Shown piece after piece: positions 25,765 to 34,455 of a stretch of DNA of 49,159 nucleotides (positions are counted from its first letter, which is position 1; every line of letters starts with the position of its first letter). The position numbers and the translations under genes were made by a program. Source of the DNA: SAR202 cluster bacterium (GTDB taxonomy: Bacteria > Chloroflexota > Dehalococcoidia > Lucifugimonadales > UBA1123); contig JASMDM010000029.1 of the NCBI GenBank assembly GCA_030752795.1, forward strand, positions 1 through 49,159. Reading direction: 5' to 3'. Under the pieces are notes generated by a model. That model was not told the DNA's origin, did no database searches, and saw nothing but the letters and a program-made list of their open reading frames with translations.

Positions 25765-26772
25765 TCAACCCAGGCGGAACACCAGAACGCTTGCGGTTGC
25801 ATACAACCCTATCAACGCGACGCTTTCAATTGTCCAGAATCTGCTTGGTCTCGATCGAGATCGATCAGACAAAGATACAAGCACCACCGCCGTCATGATG
25901 ATCGCGATGATCGCTGTGAGCAAATGTATCGGAGCGACGCTGGCCCACAATGGACCGTCAGTGAACGCGACGTCGTCTGCGAACAGAACGAAACCCATGT
26001 TGAACAGGTTGCTTCCGAGCACGTTCGATATCGCAAGCGACGGTGCATTCAGTCGGATTGCGGCAAAAGCCGTTGCAAGTTCAGGCAGAGAAGTGCTGAA
26101 TGCCAGGAACTGCGTGCCGACAAAACTGGCATCCCATCCCATCTCCTCCGTAATCGTATCTCCGGTCTGCGCCAGGAAGATCGCTGCTGTGACGATGACC
26201 GCAGCCGCGACGACGAACATTGCCACGGCGCCCAAACCAGTGGCGTCCCCGTGCTCGTTGCCCTCTTCTTCGACGTCTCCCTGTTGCTGCTCAGACCGGT
26301 AGATCAAAAACAGCGCGGTCAAGAACATGAGAATGATCAAGAACGAGACGGGACTAATCGGCCAAGTCGACGTTGTCGCCGTGAGGTCGTGGATGACGAT
26401 GGCGCTGGCCGCGAGGCCGATGACTCCGATGCCTAGGATACCCACAAGGCTGGCGGTCGGGCCGACAACCGTCAGAATCGGGCCCTTGCGCCAATATAGG
26501 TCGAGCAGACCGATAATCAACAGATTGAACAAGTTGCTTCCGAATGCGTCCCCGGCGGCGAGGTCGGGAGCGTCGAACAGCGTTATCGAACTGACGCCAG
26601 TCCCGAGCTCGGGCAGTGACGTTGCGGTTGCAAGCAGCACAACCCCGATGAGTGACTGGCCGAGGCCGGTCTTGAAAGCGATGATGTCCGCCGACTTCGC
26701 CAGAAAATGGGAAGCCAGCAAGATAATTATCGTGACCCCTCCCAGTTGGAGCCACAGTAAGGCCATCGTCAT
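25765..26772 (-). CDS. CaCA-family sodium/calcium exchanger-like membrane protein
   Basis: A 335-residue cation exchanger with about ten membrane segments. It has the paired alpha repeats of the Ca2+:cation antiporter family: TATSLPELGTGVSS...GDAFGSNLFNLL in the first half and AFSTSLPELATAFAA...SNVLGSNLFNMG in the second. An acidic loop (GDVEEEGNEHGD) separates the halves. It probably exports Ca2+ or another divalent cation against sodium or protons. The gene lies immediately upstream of nhaA on the same strand, about 250 bases apart, making a small cation-homeostasis pair. The start ATG 26772 is followed by another ATG two codons later. Confidence 0.9.
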   Translation of the reverse strand: MTMALLWLQLGGVTIIILLASHFLAKSADIIAFKTGLGQSLIGVVLLATATSLPELGTGVSSITLFDAPDLAAGDAFGSNLFNLLIIGLLDLYWRKGPILTVVGPTASLVGILGIGVIGLAASAIVIHDLTATTSTWPISPVSFLIILMFLTALFLIYRSEQQQGDVEEEGNEHGDATGLGAVAMFVVAAAVIVTAAIFLAQTGDTITEEMGWDASFVGTQFLAFSTSLPELATAFAAIRLNAPSLAISNVLGSNLFNMGFVLFADDVAFTDGPLWASVAPIHLLTAIIAIIMTAVVLVSLSDRSRSRPSRFWTIESVALIGLYATASVLVFRLG

Positions 26773-26902
26773 CGAAAACTCCAGTTTCCTGAATCGGGGT
26801 TCGAGAGCGCTTTACGGAAGGTTAAGAGGTCAGCAGGTGTCGGTTGCGCTTTGAACTGGCGGCACGCCCGTGACAGCCTGCCACATTTGCCACTCAAAAA
26901 TA

Positions 26903-26926
26903 AAGGCCCCAGAATACTGGGGCCTT
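26903..26926 (-). terminator. Rho-independent terminator of the cysS-GT2 gene
   Basis: A perfect ten-base-pair stem AAGGCCCCAG/CTGGGGCCTT with a four-base loop; read on the minus strand it is followed by TATTTTTGAG. It lies about 30 bases past the end of the minus-strand synthetase fusion gene. Confidence 0.9.
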
Positions 26927-26953
26927 ATCTTGACCGACGGAGCGTGTCACGTT

Positions 26954-29140
26954 CTATGGTGTTTGTCTGTTGCTGGCCAAAAGGTCCGTTCTCTGACCCC
27001 ACTTGTCCAAGAATCGCCCGTAGTTCTTGCGGCTGAGTTCGTCGCGCTCACCCTCGGCGAGCTCGCTCCACACCCGGTGCTCGTGCAGGATCACAGGGAG
27101 GGTCTGGTCGGCGACGACACGGAATCCCTGTTCCTTGAAGTGGAAACTGTAGTCAATGTCTAGGTTCCGGTAGAACCGGAAGCTCTCTCGCATGAGTCCG
27201 ACATCCCGAAGCCGGTCGCGTCGGAACGCGAAGCAATAGGCCTGCATCGCGTCCATTTCGCCGGATTCGCCTTCGCCTTCATGGAAATGGTGCAGGTCGT
27301 CCGTCCGCAGGCCAAATGGGCCCGCCAGGCCAACGCTGGTCTGGTCGAGCATCTCCTCGATGCGGTCGAAAATATCGCCGCCGAGTTCGACGCTGGTGTC
27401 CAGAAGCATGATCGTTTTCCCGAGGCTTTGTTTCAGGGCGATGTTCTTGGCCGCGCCTTCGCCGAGGGTGTGGTCGGCATGGATCACGCGGACCCTGTCT
27501 TCGGATTGAGCGAGTTCGTCTAGCCAGTCGGGCGTGCCGTCCGTCGAACCGTTGTCGACCACGATCACCTCCGCCGAGCGATCCCCGACCCATTTCAGCG
27601 CACTTTCGATGCAACGCTGGACGTCTCCGAGGTAGTTGTTCGCGATCACGCCGATCGAATAGTCGAACGCGTTGTCCAAATTGACCAACGACGGAACCTC
27701 GGCGGACGAAGATATCGTGTCGCGCTTCTGCTCGGTCATCTCCCACGGAGCTTTCGCTCGCACCCGTGTTCTTTCGCGTCCGTCGCTAAGCGCGTAGCCC
27801 TCGTCTGCAAGCTGGCCACGAATCCGGTCGGCCTGGCCATACTCGCCGCGGTCTCTGAGAGCCGATCTCTCGTCGATTCGCGAATTCACGTCGGCGGGCA
27901 CTTCTTGCACGGCGCCGTCAGCGTCGAGGTCGAGGCCGAGCACGTGATCGATTTGTCGGATGATCTTCAGTTTCGTCTGTCCGGACAGATTGGCTCGAGC
28001 CATCTCCCAGGTCAACGCCAGCGCGCCCGGCAAGTCGAGATTGTCGTTTACTCGATCGAGGAAGCGCCCGGTCCACTCTTCGACCGCGCCGCCGTCGTCA
28101 GCCGTCTGTCGCGGGTCTTCGGACCAGATCGCGACCCGATTCCGAAGCCGGTGTAGTCCCCGTTGAGCGGCCTTGAGCGCCGTGAACGTGAAATTGAGTC
28201 GCGTCCGATACCGGGCTGTCATGCACAGGTATCTGAACGCCAGCGGCTCCAATCCCTGGTATTCGAAGTCGGAGAGGATAAACGAGTTTCCGGTGGACTT
28301 CGCCATTTTGACGCCGTCCGCGAGCAGGTGCTGTCCGTGCACCCATGTGTTCACCACGGACTCGCCCACGAAAGCTTCGCTTTGTCCGATCTCGCCTTCG
28401 TGATGCGGGAAGATGTTGTCCACGCCGCCGGTGTGGATGTCGAACTTGCGCCCGAGATACTTGATCGACATCGCGGAGCACTCGATGTGCCAGCCCGGGA
28501 AGCCTTCGCCCCAAGGGCTCGGCCATTTGATCTCGCGGCCCTCTTCGGCGCTCTTCCACAGCGTGAAATCTCGTGGGTCGCGCTTGTTCAGGTCGGCATC
28601 GACTCGCACCGCCCCCAGCAACTCGGCTTCGTGGATGTTGCCGGAGAGCTTTCCGTATTCCGGGAATTCCGATACGGCGAAGTAGACGTTGCCCTCGACG
28701 ACGTAAGCGACGCCTTTGGCGACGAGGTCTTCGACGATCTCCAGCATCTCGGCCACGTGGTCGGTGGCCTTCGGGAACTCCATGGCTCTGAGGATGTTGA
28801 GGCTTGCTTCGTCTGCCAGGAACCGGTCCGTGTAGAACTGTGCGATTTCGGCGGGAGTCTTGCCCTCGGCCAGCGCTGCCGCGATCACCTTGTCTTCGCC
28901 TTGTTCGAGGACCTCCTGGCGCATGTGGCCAACGTCGGTGATGTTCTTGATATGCAGGACCTGCATCCCTTGGTATTCCAGAATGCGGCGAATCCAATCG
29001 GCCATCAAGTAGGAGCGCAGGTTGCCGATGTGAGCGTCGCGGTACACCGTGGGACCGCAAGAGTACATCTTCACCGTGTCCGGCTCGATTGGAGCCACTT
29101 CGTCCATGTTTTTGGTCAGGGTGTTGTAAACGCTAAGCAC
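26954..29140 (-). CDS. cysS: Cysteine--tRNA ligase fused to a family 2 glycosyltransferase domain
   Basis: One unbroken 728-codon frame. Residues 1 to about 467 are a full CysRS: zinc ligands Cys28 (YSCGPTVY), Cys221 (HIECSAM), His246 and Glu250 (PHHEGE), HIGN at 37-40, KMAKS at 278-282, and the DALR/anticodon region (residues 350-465, ending RVRAKAPWE). Residues about 493-715 are a GT-A type family 2 glycosyltransferase: YSIGVIANN, then EVIVVDNGSTDGT (525-536), an acidic DTS at 581-583 where most members have DxD, a GLAGPF segment and an LDIDYSFHFKEQG segment (660-672). CysRS is usually 450-500 residues. It charges tRNA-Cys; the job of the second domain is unknown, and the altered DxD may mean altered catalysis. 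Pyruvate kinase lies upstream on the same strand. Confidence 0.9.
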   Translation of the reverse strand: MLSVYNTLTKNMDEVAPIEPDTVKMYSCGPTVYRDAHIGNLRSYLMADWIRRILEYQGMQVLHIKNITDVGHMRQEVLEQGEDKVIAAALAEGKTPAEIAQFYTDRFLADEASLNILRAMEFPKATDHVAEMLEIVEDLVAKGVAYVVEGNVYFAVSEFPEYGKLSGNIHEAELLGAVRVDADLNKRDPRDFTLWKSAEEGREIKWPSPWGEGFPGWHIECSAMSIKYLGRKFDIHTGGVDNIFPHHEGEIGQSEAFVGESVVNTWVHGQHLLADGVKMAKSTGNSFILSDFEYQGLEPLAFRYLCMTARYRTRLNFTFTALKAAQRGLHRLRNRVAIWSEDPRQTADDGGAVEEWTGRFLDRVNDNLDLPGALALTWEMARANLSGQTKLKIIRQIDHVLGLDLDADGAVQEVPADVNSRIDERSALRDRGEYGQADRIRGQLADEGYALSDGRERTRVRAKAPWEMTEQKRDTISSSAEVPSLVNLDNAFDYSIGVIANNYLGDVQRCIESALKWVGDRSAEVIVVDNGSTDGTPDWLDELAQSEDRVRVIHADHTLGEGAAKNIALKQSLGKTIMLLDTSVELGGDIFDRIEEMLDQTSVGLAGPFGLRTDDLHHFHEGEGESGEMDAMQAYCFAFRRDRLRDVGLMRESFRFYRNLDIDYSFHFKEQGFRVVADQTLPVILHEHRVWSELAEGERDELSRKNYGRFLDKWGQRTDLLASNRQTP

Positions 29141-29204
29141 CTAATGCTCCCCAAAAGATCTCAGCCGCATCATTTTCACCGGAGACCCCGCCAAACGGCT
29201 TCGA

Positions 29205-30671
29205 CTAAGCGGGTTCGGATACGCGTCCCGACGGGACGTCCATTACATATAGCAAATTGGTTCCGCCCGGCACACCGATCGGAACGCCAGCTACCAACAC
29301 GACTTTGCCGCATCCTTCGATCCAGCCAGATTCCAACGCGTGCTGCTCACCGACGGCAAAAAAGTCCTCTACCGTCTCCAGCCCAGCGACGACGACCGGG
29401 GTCACGCCCCAACGCAGCGTCAGACGTCTGCGGCCTCGTTCCGACGAAGTGAGCGCCAGGATGTGCGCTTTGGGTCGAAACTGGGACACACGCCCCGCCG
29501 TGGATCCTGACTCGGTAAACGCGACGATCAAGCTCGCGTCGAGCTGAAACGCGGTCTGGCAAGCATCGTAGCTGATCGCGTCATCGGTTTGATTCTCGAT
29601 GTCGGAGTATTTATCGCGGATCATGCTCTCGTACGGGAGATGGGCTTCGGCTTGCAGAGCCACGTCTCTCATCGTCTCGACGGCTCGCACCGGGTATCCC
29701 CCGGCAGCAGTTTCGCCAGACAGCATGATGGCGTCAGTGCCGTCGTATATCGCATTAGCCACGTCCGTGACTTCAGCGCGAGTCGGATTCGGGGACTTGA
29801 TCATCGACTCGAGCATTTGCGTGGCGGTGATGACCGGTTTGCCCGCGCGGTTGCTCTCCGAGATCAGTTGCTTCTGGATCACGGGCACACGCGCCAAGGG
29901 CACTTCGACTCCCATGTCGCCTCGCGCCACCATGATCGCGTCCGACGCGTTCAAGATGTCGCCGAAGTTGTCCAGCGCCTCGGCCGTTTCGATCTTCGAA
30001 ACGATGTACGGCTCGGGCCCGCTGTCGCGCAGGAGTTCGCGTGCGAAGCCGATGTCCGCCTCTCGCGTGACGTTCGACAGCGCGATGAAGTCGGCTTCGA
30101 TGGCCGCGGCGAATCTCAATCCCGATTTGGCGCGAACATCGAGGAATGGCAGCGCCGGAGCCTTTCCCGGGACGGTCACTCCTCGGCGCTCGGTCACACG
30201 CCCGCCTGACGTAATTCGACAGACAACGTCCCCGGCATTCACTTCCAACACGGCGAGGACCACGTTGCCGTCGTCGATGTAGATCGTGCTCCCAGCCACC
30301 GCGTCTAGATGAATCCCGGATGGTGAGACACTCAGGGTCTCGGACGAGCCCTGGACTTCCCTGCTCGTGAGGGTGATGGTCGCGCCGTCGACCAAATCCA
30401 GGACGCCGGGATCTTGGTAGCCGGTGCGGTACTTCGGACCGGGCACGTCGACCATGATGCCCACGGGCGTGCCGAGCTCATCCGCGGCAGCGCGCACTTG
30501 GTCGATCGCGTCCCGGTGAGTCGCCTCAGTCCCGTGGCTGAGATTCAATCTGGCGACACTCATGCCGTTGAGGATCAGACCGCGGATCGTTTCGTCCGAA
30601 GCGGTTGAAGGGCCAAGCGTACAAACAATCTTGGTCTTGAGCCTTGCGTTGGTGTTGCCGAGTCCGTCCAT
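29205..30671 (-). CDS. pyk: Pyruvate kinase
   Basis: A 488-residue glycolytic enzyme converting phosphoenolpyruvate and ADP into pyruvate and ATP. The N-terminal TKIVCTLGPST and MSVARLNLSHG segments are followed by the active-site YIVSKIETAEAL (catalytic Lys with the metal-binding Glu nearby) and VARGDMGVE. The KPVITATQMLESM helix and DGTDAIMLSGETA block are classical. The first active-site loop reads VDVPGPKYRTG in place of the usual LDTKGPEIRTG, a variation seen in some divergent pyruvate kinases. The C-terminal domain (about 370-488) has TESGSTAGRVSQFRP. The gene is divergent from an MFS gene with a promoter in the 192-base gap, and precedes cysS-GT2 by about 65 bases on the same strand. 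Confidence 0.95.
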   Translation of the reverse strand: MDGLGNTNARLKTKIVCTLGPSTASDETIRGLILNGMSVARLNLSHGTEATHRDAIDQVRAAADELGTPVGIMVDVPGPKYRTGYQDPGVLDLVDGATITLTSREVQGSSETLSVSPSGIHLDAVAGSTIYIDDGNVVLAVLEVNAGDVVCRITSGGRVTERRGVTVPGKAPALPFLDVRAKSGLRFAAAIEADFIALSNVTREADIGFARELLRDSGPEPYIVSKIETAEALDNFGDILNASDAIMVARGDMGVEVPLARVPVIQKQLISESNRAGKPVITATQMLESMIKSPNPTRAEVTDVANAIYDGTDAIMLSGETAAGGYPVRAVETMRDVALQAEAHLPYESMIRDKYSDIENQTDDAISYDACQTAFQLDASLIVAFTESGSTAGRVSQFRPKAHILALTSSERGRRRLTLRWGVTPVVVAGLETVEDFFAVGEQHALESGWIEGCGKVVLVAGVPIGVPGGTNLLYVMDVPSGRVSEPA

Positions 30672-30794
30672 ATCGATGCCGTTTCACGCAGCGATTTGTT
30701 GTTTTAGAACAGTTTAATACTACATCAATTCACCAGAGGCCACCACCGTAGCAGGCAGTAATCCGACGAGTTCGCCCCAGAGGCATTCGCCTAT

Positions 30795-30823
30795 TTGACG
30801 GACTTTCGACCCGATTGTACGAT
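30795..30823 (+). promoter_or_regulatory. Sigma70-type promoter of the MFS gene
   Basis: TTGACG at 30795-30800, a 17-base spacer and TACGAT at 30818-30823 form the best -35/-10 pair in the window. Transcription would begin near 30830, about 34 bases before ATG 30864. This argues against the in-frame start upstream, because that TTG is itself the -35 box. Confidence 0.6.
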
Positions 30824-30863
30824 TCCGGTCTGTGACGATGTTGGCATCCTGGTTAAACGGGCA

Positions 30864-32156
30864 ATGACTGATATGAATCGGTGCAAGAATCGCACGCTTT
30901 TCGCGGCGCCGCCCTCGTTGCGATACCCCGCGTTTCGACGATACTGGTTCGGCACGTTGGCGGCCGTTAACGGGTTTCAGATTCTGCGGTTCGCCGAACT
31001 TTGGCTTGTGCACGAGCTGACGGGTTCGCCGCTGTTTCTCGGATACGTCGGCCTTGCCAATGCCGCGCCCGCGATTGGGTTGAACCTGTTCGGCGGCGTT
31101 CTGGCCGACAAACTGGACAAGCGTCGCTTGATCATGACGACGCAAGTCTTAGCCGCGACGCTCGTTTTCGCGCTGGCCACGTTGACGGTGACCGACGTCG
31201 TCCGGCCGTGGCACGTCATGGCAATTGCATTTCTCGCAGGAATCGTAGAAGCGTTCGACGGCCCGGCCCACGAAGCTTTGTATCCGCATTTGGTCGATCG
31301 CAAAGCGATCATGAGCGCCGTCGCTCTGGATTCGGCGATCTGGCAAGGAACGCGAATCGTCGCGCCGGCAATCGCGGGATTCATCATCGCCATGGCCAGC
31401 ACGGCGGCGGCTTTCTACGTCGCAGGATTCGGGTTTTTGACGATGGCGGTGGCCGTGTACACGCTGAAGCCGCCGCCCATCCCAGCCAGCACCGGTCGGA
31501 GCGCCGTGGGCGATTTGATCGATGGGTTGAGGTTCCTTGCGCGTAACTCGATCTTTTCGTTCTTAATCGGCATGACGTTCTTCAACAGCTTCTTCGGGCT
31601 GGCCTACGTAATGCTGATGCCCGTCATCGCGGTCGATGTTTTGGGAGTCGACGCCGACGGCCAGGGCATCTTGATGAGCACCGGCGGCGCCGGCGCGATC
31701 ATCGTGACGTTGGGCCTCGGTTCGGTCAACAACTTCGGCCGGAGGGGAATGCTTGTCATCGGCGGCGCCACGGTGTTTGGGCTCGCGCTTGCAGCGTTCG
31801 CGCTGACGACTGAGTTCGTCGGTTCATACAGCCTGGCGCTGGTCCTGATGTTCACGATGGGCGTGTTCAACTCAGCGTACATGATCTCGGTCATGAGCTC
31901 GCTCCAGATTATGGTTCCGGACAACATGCGCGGCCGCGTGATGGGCATATTCGGCATGACCTGGAGCTTCATGCCGCTCGGTGGGATGCAAGCCGGCGCC
32001 GTCGCGCACTTCATCGGCGCGCCCTACGCTCTCGCGATCGGAGGATTCGCCGTCGCGGCGTTCGCACTCGGCCCGGCTCTCATCTACAAGAATCTGCGGT
32101 CTCTCGGGACAGTTGCTCAGGTACCGTCCTCATCTTCGACCACCAGCGAACCGTAG
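30864..32156 (+). CDS. MFS transporter (EntS/DUF894-like exporter)
   Basis: About 430 residues with some twelve membrane helices. The opening ALRYPAFRRYWFG-like segment (here PSLRYPAFRRYW), the helix 2-3 signature GGVLADKLDKRRLIM, and the FDGPAHEALYPHLV block with IWQGTRIVAPAIAG are hallmarks of the MFS_3 (EntS-like) exporter group, which pumps out siderophores, drugs or metabolites. The substrate is unknown. The start is set at ATG 30864 because a good promoter precedes it. Pyruvate kinase is divergent. The zinc-ribbon gene follows on the same strand after 214 bases. Confidence 0.87.
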   Translation: MTDMNRCKNRTLFAAPPSLRYPAFRRYWFGTLAAVNGFQILRFAELWLVHELTGSPLFLGYVGLANAAPAIGLNLFGGVLADKLDKRRLIMTTQVLAATLVFALATLTVTDVVRPWHVMAIAFLAGIVEAFDGPAHEALYPHLVDRKAIMSAVALDSAIWQGTRIVAPAIAGFIIAMASTAAAFYVAGFGFLTMAVAVYTLKPPPIPASTGRSAVGDLIDGLRFLARNSIFSFLIGMTFFNSFFGLAYVMLMPVIAVDVLGVDADGQGILMSTGGAGAIIVTLGLGSVNNFGRRGMLVIGGATVFGLALAAFALTTEFVGSYSLALVLMFTMGVFNSAYMISVMSSLQIMVPDNMRGRVMGIFGMTWSFMPLGGMQAGAVAHFIGAPYALAIGGFAVAAFALGPALIYKNLRSLGTVAQVPSSSSTTSEP

Positions 32157-32370
32157 AAGCAACGCGGCCCTATCCTTCCTACCGCCCGGCCGCCTCAAGG
32201 ACACGCAGCGTTGGCTGAATCGACTTTCGGGTCGGCAATTCTCGCGGAGCGCGGCACCATCGTCGACGCCGATTCTTGCCAATCTGACGCCGGTTTCTCC
32301 CAACGCGGAACGCCCCTGTTTCGTTTACAATGGGAACGCATTGCCCACATTTCTTGCGGAGCCTCGGACT

Positions 32371-33072
32371 ATGTTCTCCGTCCGACAACTTTACGATCTT
32401 CAACTGCTCGACTGGGACATCCAGAGCCACGAACAGGATTTGGCCGAGACGAACAGCAAGCTCGCCGACGATTCGGCTCGCGTCGCGGCCAAGAAACGGC
32501 TCGACGGCCTCGAAGCGCGGCTCGGTGAACTTGGCCCGGCGCGAAGAACCGCGGAAGCGGCGGTGCAGCAGACCGAGCAAAAACTGGCAGCCATCGACAA
32601 CCGCGTCTACAGCGGAATGATAACCAGCGCTCGCGAGCTGGCGGCGATCGAAGACGAAAAGACCGCGCTTCAGCAGCAGCATTCAGATCAGGAAGATGAG
32701 CTGCTGACCTTGATGGTCGACACCGATGAGACTCAGGATAATAAGGACAAAGCCCAGACCTCTTTTGATTCAATCAACTCCAGGCGACAGGCGGAGCTCA
32801 CCGAACTTCAGTCGTCTCACAAGACATTGACTGACGAGCTTCCCGGCCTCTACGAGAGACGAGAAGACGTGGTTGACGATTATCCGCCGGTCGCCCTCGC
32901 CACCTATAGCATGATCGCGAAACAACGAGGCGGCCAGGCCGTCGCCCTCGTTGAGAGGGACACGTGTCAAGGTTGCAGAATTGCGCTCGCCAGGACAGAG
33001 TTGCAGGCGGTCCGCGATCCCGAAAAGATCGTGCAATGCGGAAGCTGCAGCCGAATCTTGGTGTTAGCCTAA
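32371..33072 (+). CDS. Coiled-coil protein with C4 zinc ribbon (CT398-like)
   Basis: A 233-residue protein of the C4-type zinc-ribbon family (zf-RING_7/DUF164, CT398-like). Residues about 1-175 form a long, highly charged coiled coil (for example QLYDLQLLDWDIQ and a KLAAIDNRVYSGMIT turn), and the C-terminal zinc ribbon has CQGC and CGSC, with a typical spacing between. The family is thought to bind nucleic acids or act with flagellar and secretion machinery, but the role is not settled. It is well conserved and often near DNA-metabolism genes. The ATG start at 32371 is chosen by similarity (MFSVRQLYDLQ); a TACAAT -10-like box lies at 32324-32329. The recombinase-like gene begins six bases past its stop. 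Confidence 0.88.
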   Translation: MFSVRQLYDLQLLDWDIQSHEQDLAETNSKLADDSARVAAKKRLDGLEARLGELGPARRTAEAAVQQTEQKLAAIDNRVYSGMITSARELAAIEDEKTALQQQHSDQEDELLTLMVDTDETQDNKDKAQTSFDSINSRRQAELTELQSSHKTLTDELPGLYERREDVVDDYPPVALATYSMIAKQRGGQAVALVERDTCQGCRIALARTELQAVRDPEKIVQCGSCSRILVLA

Positions 33073-33078
33073 CCGCCT

Positions 33079-34431
33079 ATGCAAGCAATCGGATACTGTC
33101 GCAAAGACGCACCCACGTCGCTGCCAGGTTCTGAGCCGACCTTGATGGACTTTGAGAAGGCGTTCGGCGAATACTGCGATCTCTTCTTCCATCAACCAGT
33201 GAAAACGTTCGGCGATCTGGACGCATCCGGATCGGGCTCGTTTCCCCAATATCAGGAGATGGTCCAATTTATCGGAGAATCGGGAACCAATTTCCTCATC
33301 GTGATCCCGGACGCCGGCCACATCGGAACCGATCTCGAGTCGGTCGCCCGGTCGTTCCTGGAACTTGAGGGCGTCGGCGCAAAGGTCACTTGCGACGACG
33401 AAGATTATCCCGACCCGCTGCAAAGCGCGTTCCATATTCTGGGCGTGACGGGAATCTCGAAGACTCGAAGCGCGAAGATCAAGGAATCGATGCAGGCCCG
33501 AGCCTTGAAGGGCAAGGGCCTCGGTAGGCCGCCGTTCGGCTATCGGAACGGCGAAGGCGGCAGCCTCGAAACCGTCAAAGACGAAGCGCCGGTGGTCGAG
33601 TTGATCTTCCGGCTCTACATCAAAGACGGCCTTGGACTGCGGCTGATCGTCCAACAACTGAACGACCGGGGCATCAAGACACGTCGCGGCGGCAACTGGA
33701 ACGTCGTCAGCATACGAGACATGCTGCGCAACCCTGTGTACATGGGCACCTACTCGCGCTTCGGGTTGCGGTTGCCCAAGGCTCACGAACCGATCATCCC
33801 GCCCGAGCAATATCGGCAAGCCCAAGACACGACCAGGTCACGCAAGCCGGTCGGTCGCATCTCGAACGCGGAACCGTTCTTGCTCTCCGGACTCGCCCAG
33901 TGCGGATACTGCGGCAACAAGATGATGGGCGTTACCCGGCGCCAGTCGTGGCGCAATAAAGACGGCAAGCGCCAAAGGGGCGTCTACCGCTATTACCAAT
34001 GCCAAGCCCGAAACAATCAGAGCGTATGCGGTTACCACACGTGGCGAGCCCCGATGCTCGAAGGCGCGGTTGTTTCGCAAGTCGGCCTGGTGCTCCAAGC
34101 CAAAACCGCTGGCGTCGAAACCGAATCAACCGACGACCAAAAACCGGACCTGCAATCGACGTGGGAAGAACGCGTGCGCAACGCCGAACGACGGTTCGTG
34201 CAGGCGATGCGTCGCACGGCTCGCGGCGCGGTCGAGACGGCGATCCTCGCACAGTATCTCGGCGAGCTCGACGGCGCGAGAGCTTCGGCCGAACGGGCCC
34301 AGAACCCCGTCGACGCAAGTGAGACGCTGCAAAGCTGGGACGAATTGGACTTCGACTCCCGGCGCGATTTTCTGCAAACCCACGTCGCCAGAGTCGTCGT
34401 AAACGATGAGTCCGTCCGAGTCGAAACGTAA
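33079..34431 (+). CDS. Serine-recombinase-like protein lacking the catalytic serine
   Basis: A 450-residue protein with large-serine-recombinase architecture: a resolvase-like N-terminal domain (1-130), a Recombinase domain (about 150-230, GRPPFGYRNG to NPVYMGTY), a zinc ribbon (Cys275, Cys278, Cys308, Cys317) and a helical C-terminus. The active-site residues are gone: where recombinases have Y-x-R-x-S, this has YCRKD with Asp10 in the serine position, and the DRLSRD arginine motif reads DAGHIGTD (78-85). Strand cleavage by the usual mechanism is therefore unlikely, while DNA binding by the later domains could remain. It is tightly packed between a zinc-ribbon protein (six-base gap) and pyrD, so it behaves like a resident gene, not part of a mobile element; no element ends are seen. 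Confidence 0.85.
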   Translation: MQAIGYCRKDAPTSLPGSEPTLMDFEKAFGEYCDLFFHQPVKTFGDLDASGSGSFPQYQEMVQFIGESGTNFLIVIPDAGHIGTDLESVARSFLELEGVGAKVTCDDEDYPDPLQSAFHILGVTGISKTRSAKIKESMQARALKGKGLGRPPFGYRNGEGGSLETVKDEAPVVELIFRLYIKDGLGLRLIVQQLNDRGIKTRRGGNWNVVSIRDMLRNPVYMGTYSRFGLRLPKAHEPIIPPEQYRQAQDTTRSRKPVGRISNAEPFLLSGLAQCGYCGNKMMGVTRRQSWRNKDGKRQRGVYRYYQCQARNNQSVCGYHTWRAPMLEGAVVSQVGLVLQAKTAGVETESTDDQKPDLQSTWEERVRNAERRFVQAMRRTARGAVETAILAQYLGELDGARASAERAQNPVDASETLQSWDELDFDSRRDFLQTHVARVVVNDESVRVET

Positions 34432-34455
34432 TCTACTCAATTTCGGTGGAACAAT

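Noticed and set aside
28163..29452. Long open frame antisense to cysS (429 codons)
   Set aside because: A shadow of the GC-rich CysRS codons, without any recognisable domain.
33079..34431. Integrated phage or integrative element around the recombinase-like gene
   Set aside because: The gene is flanked closely by housekeeping genes, there are no attachment repeats or phage genes, and the catalytic serine is missing.
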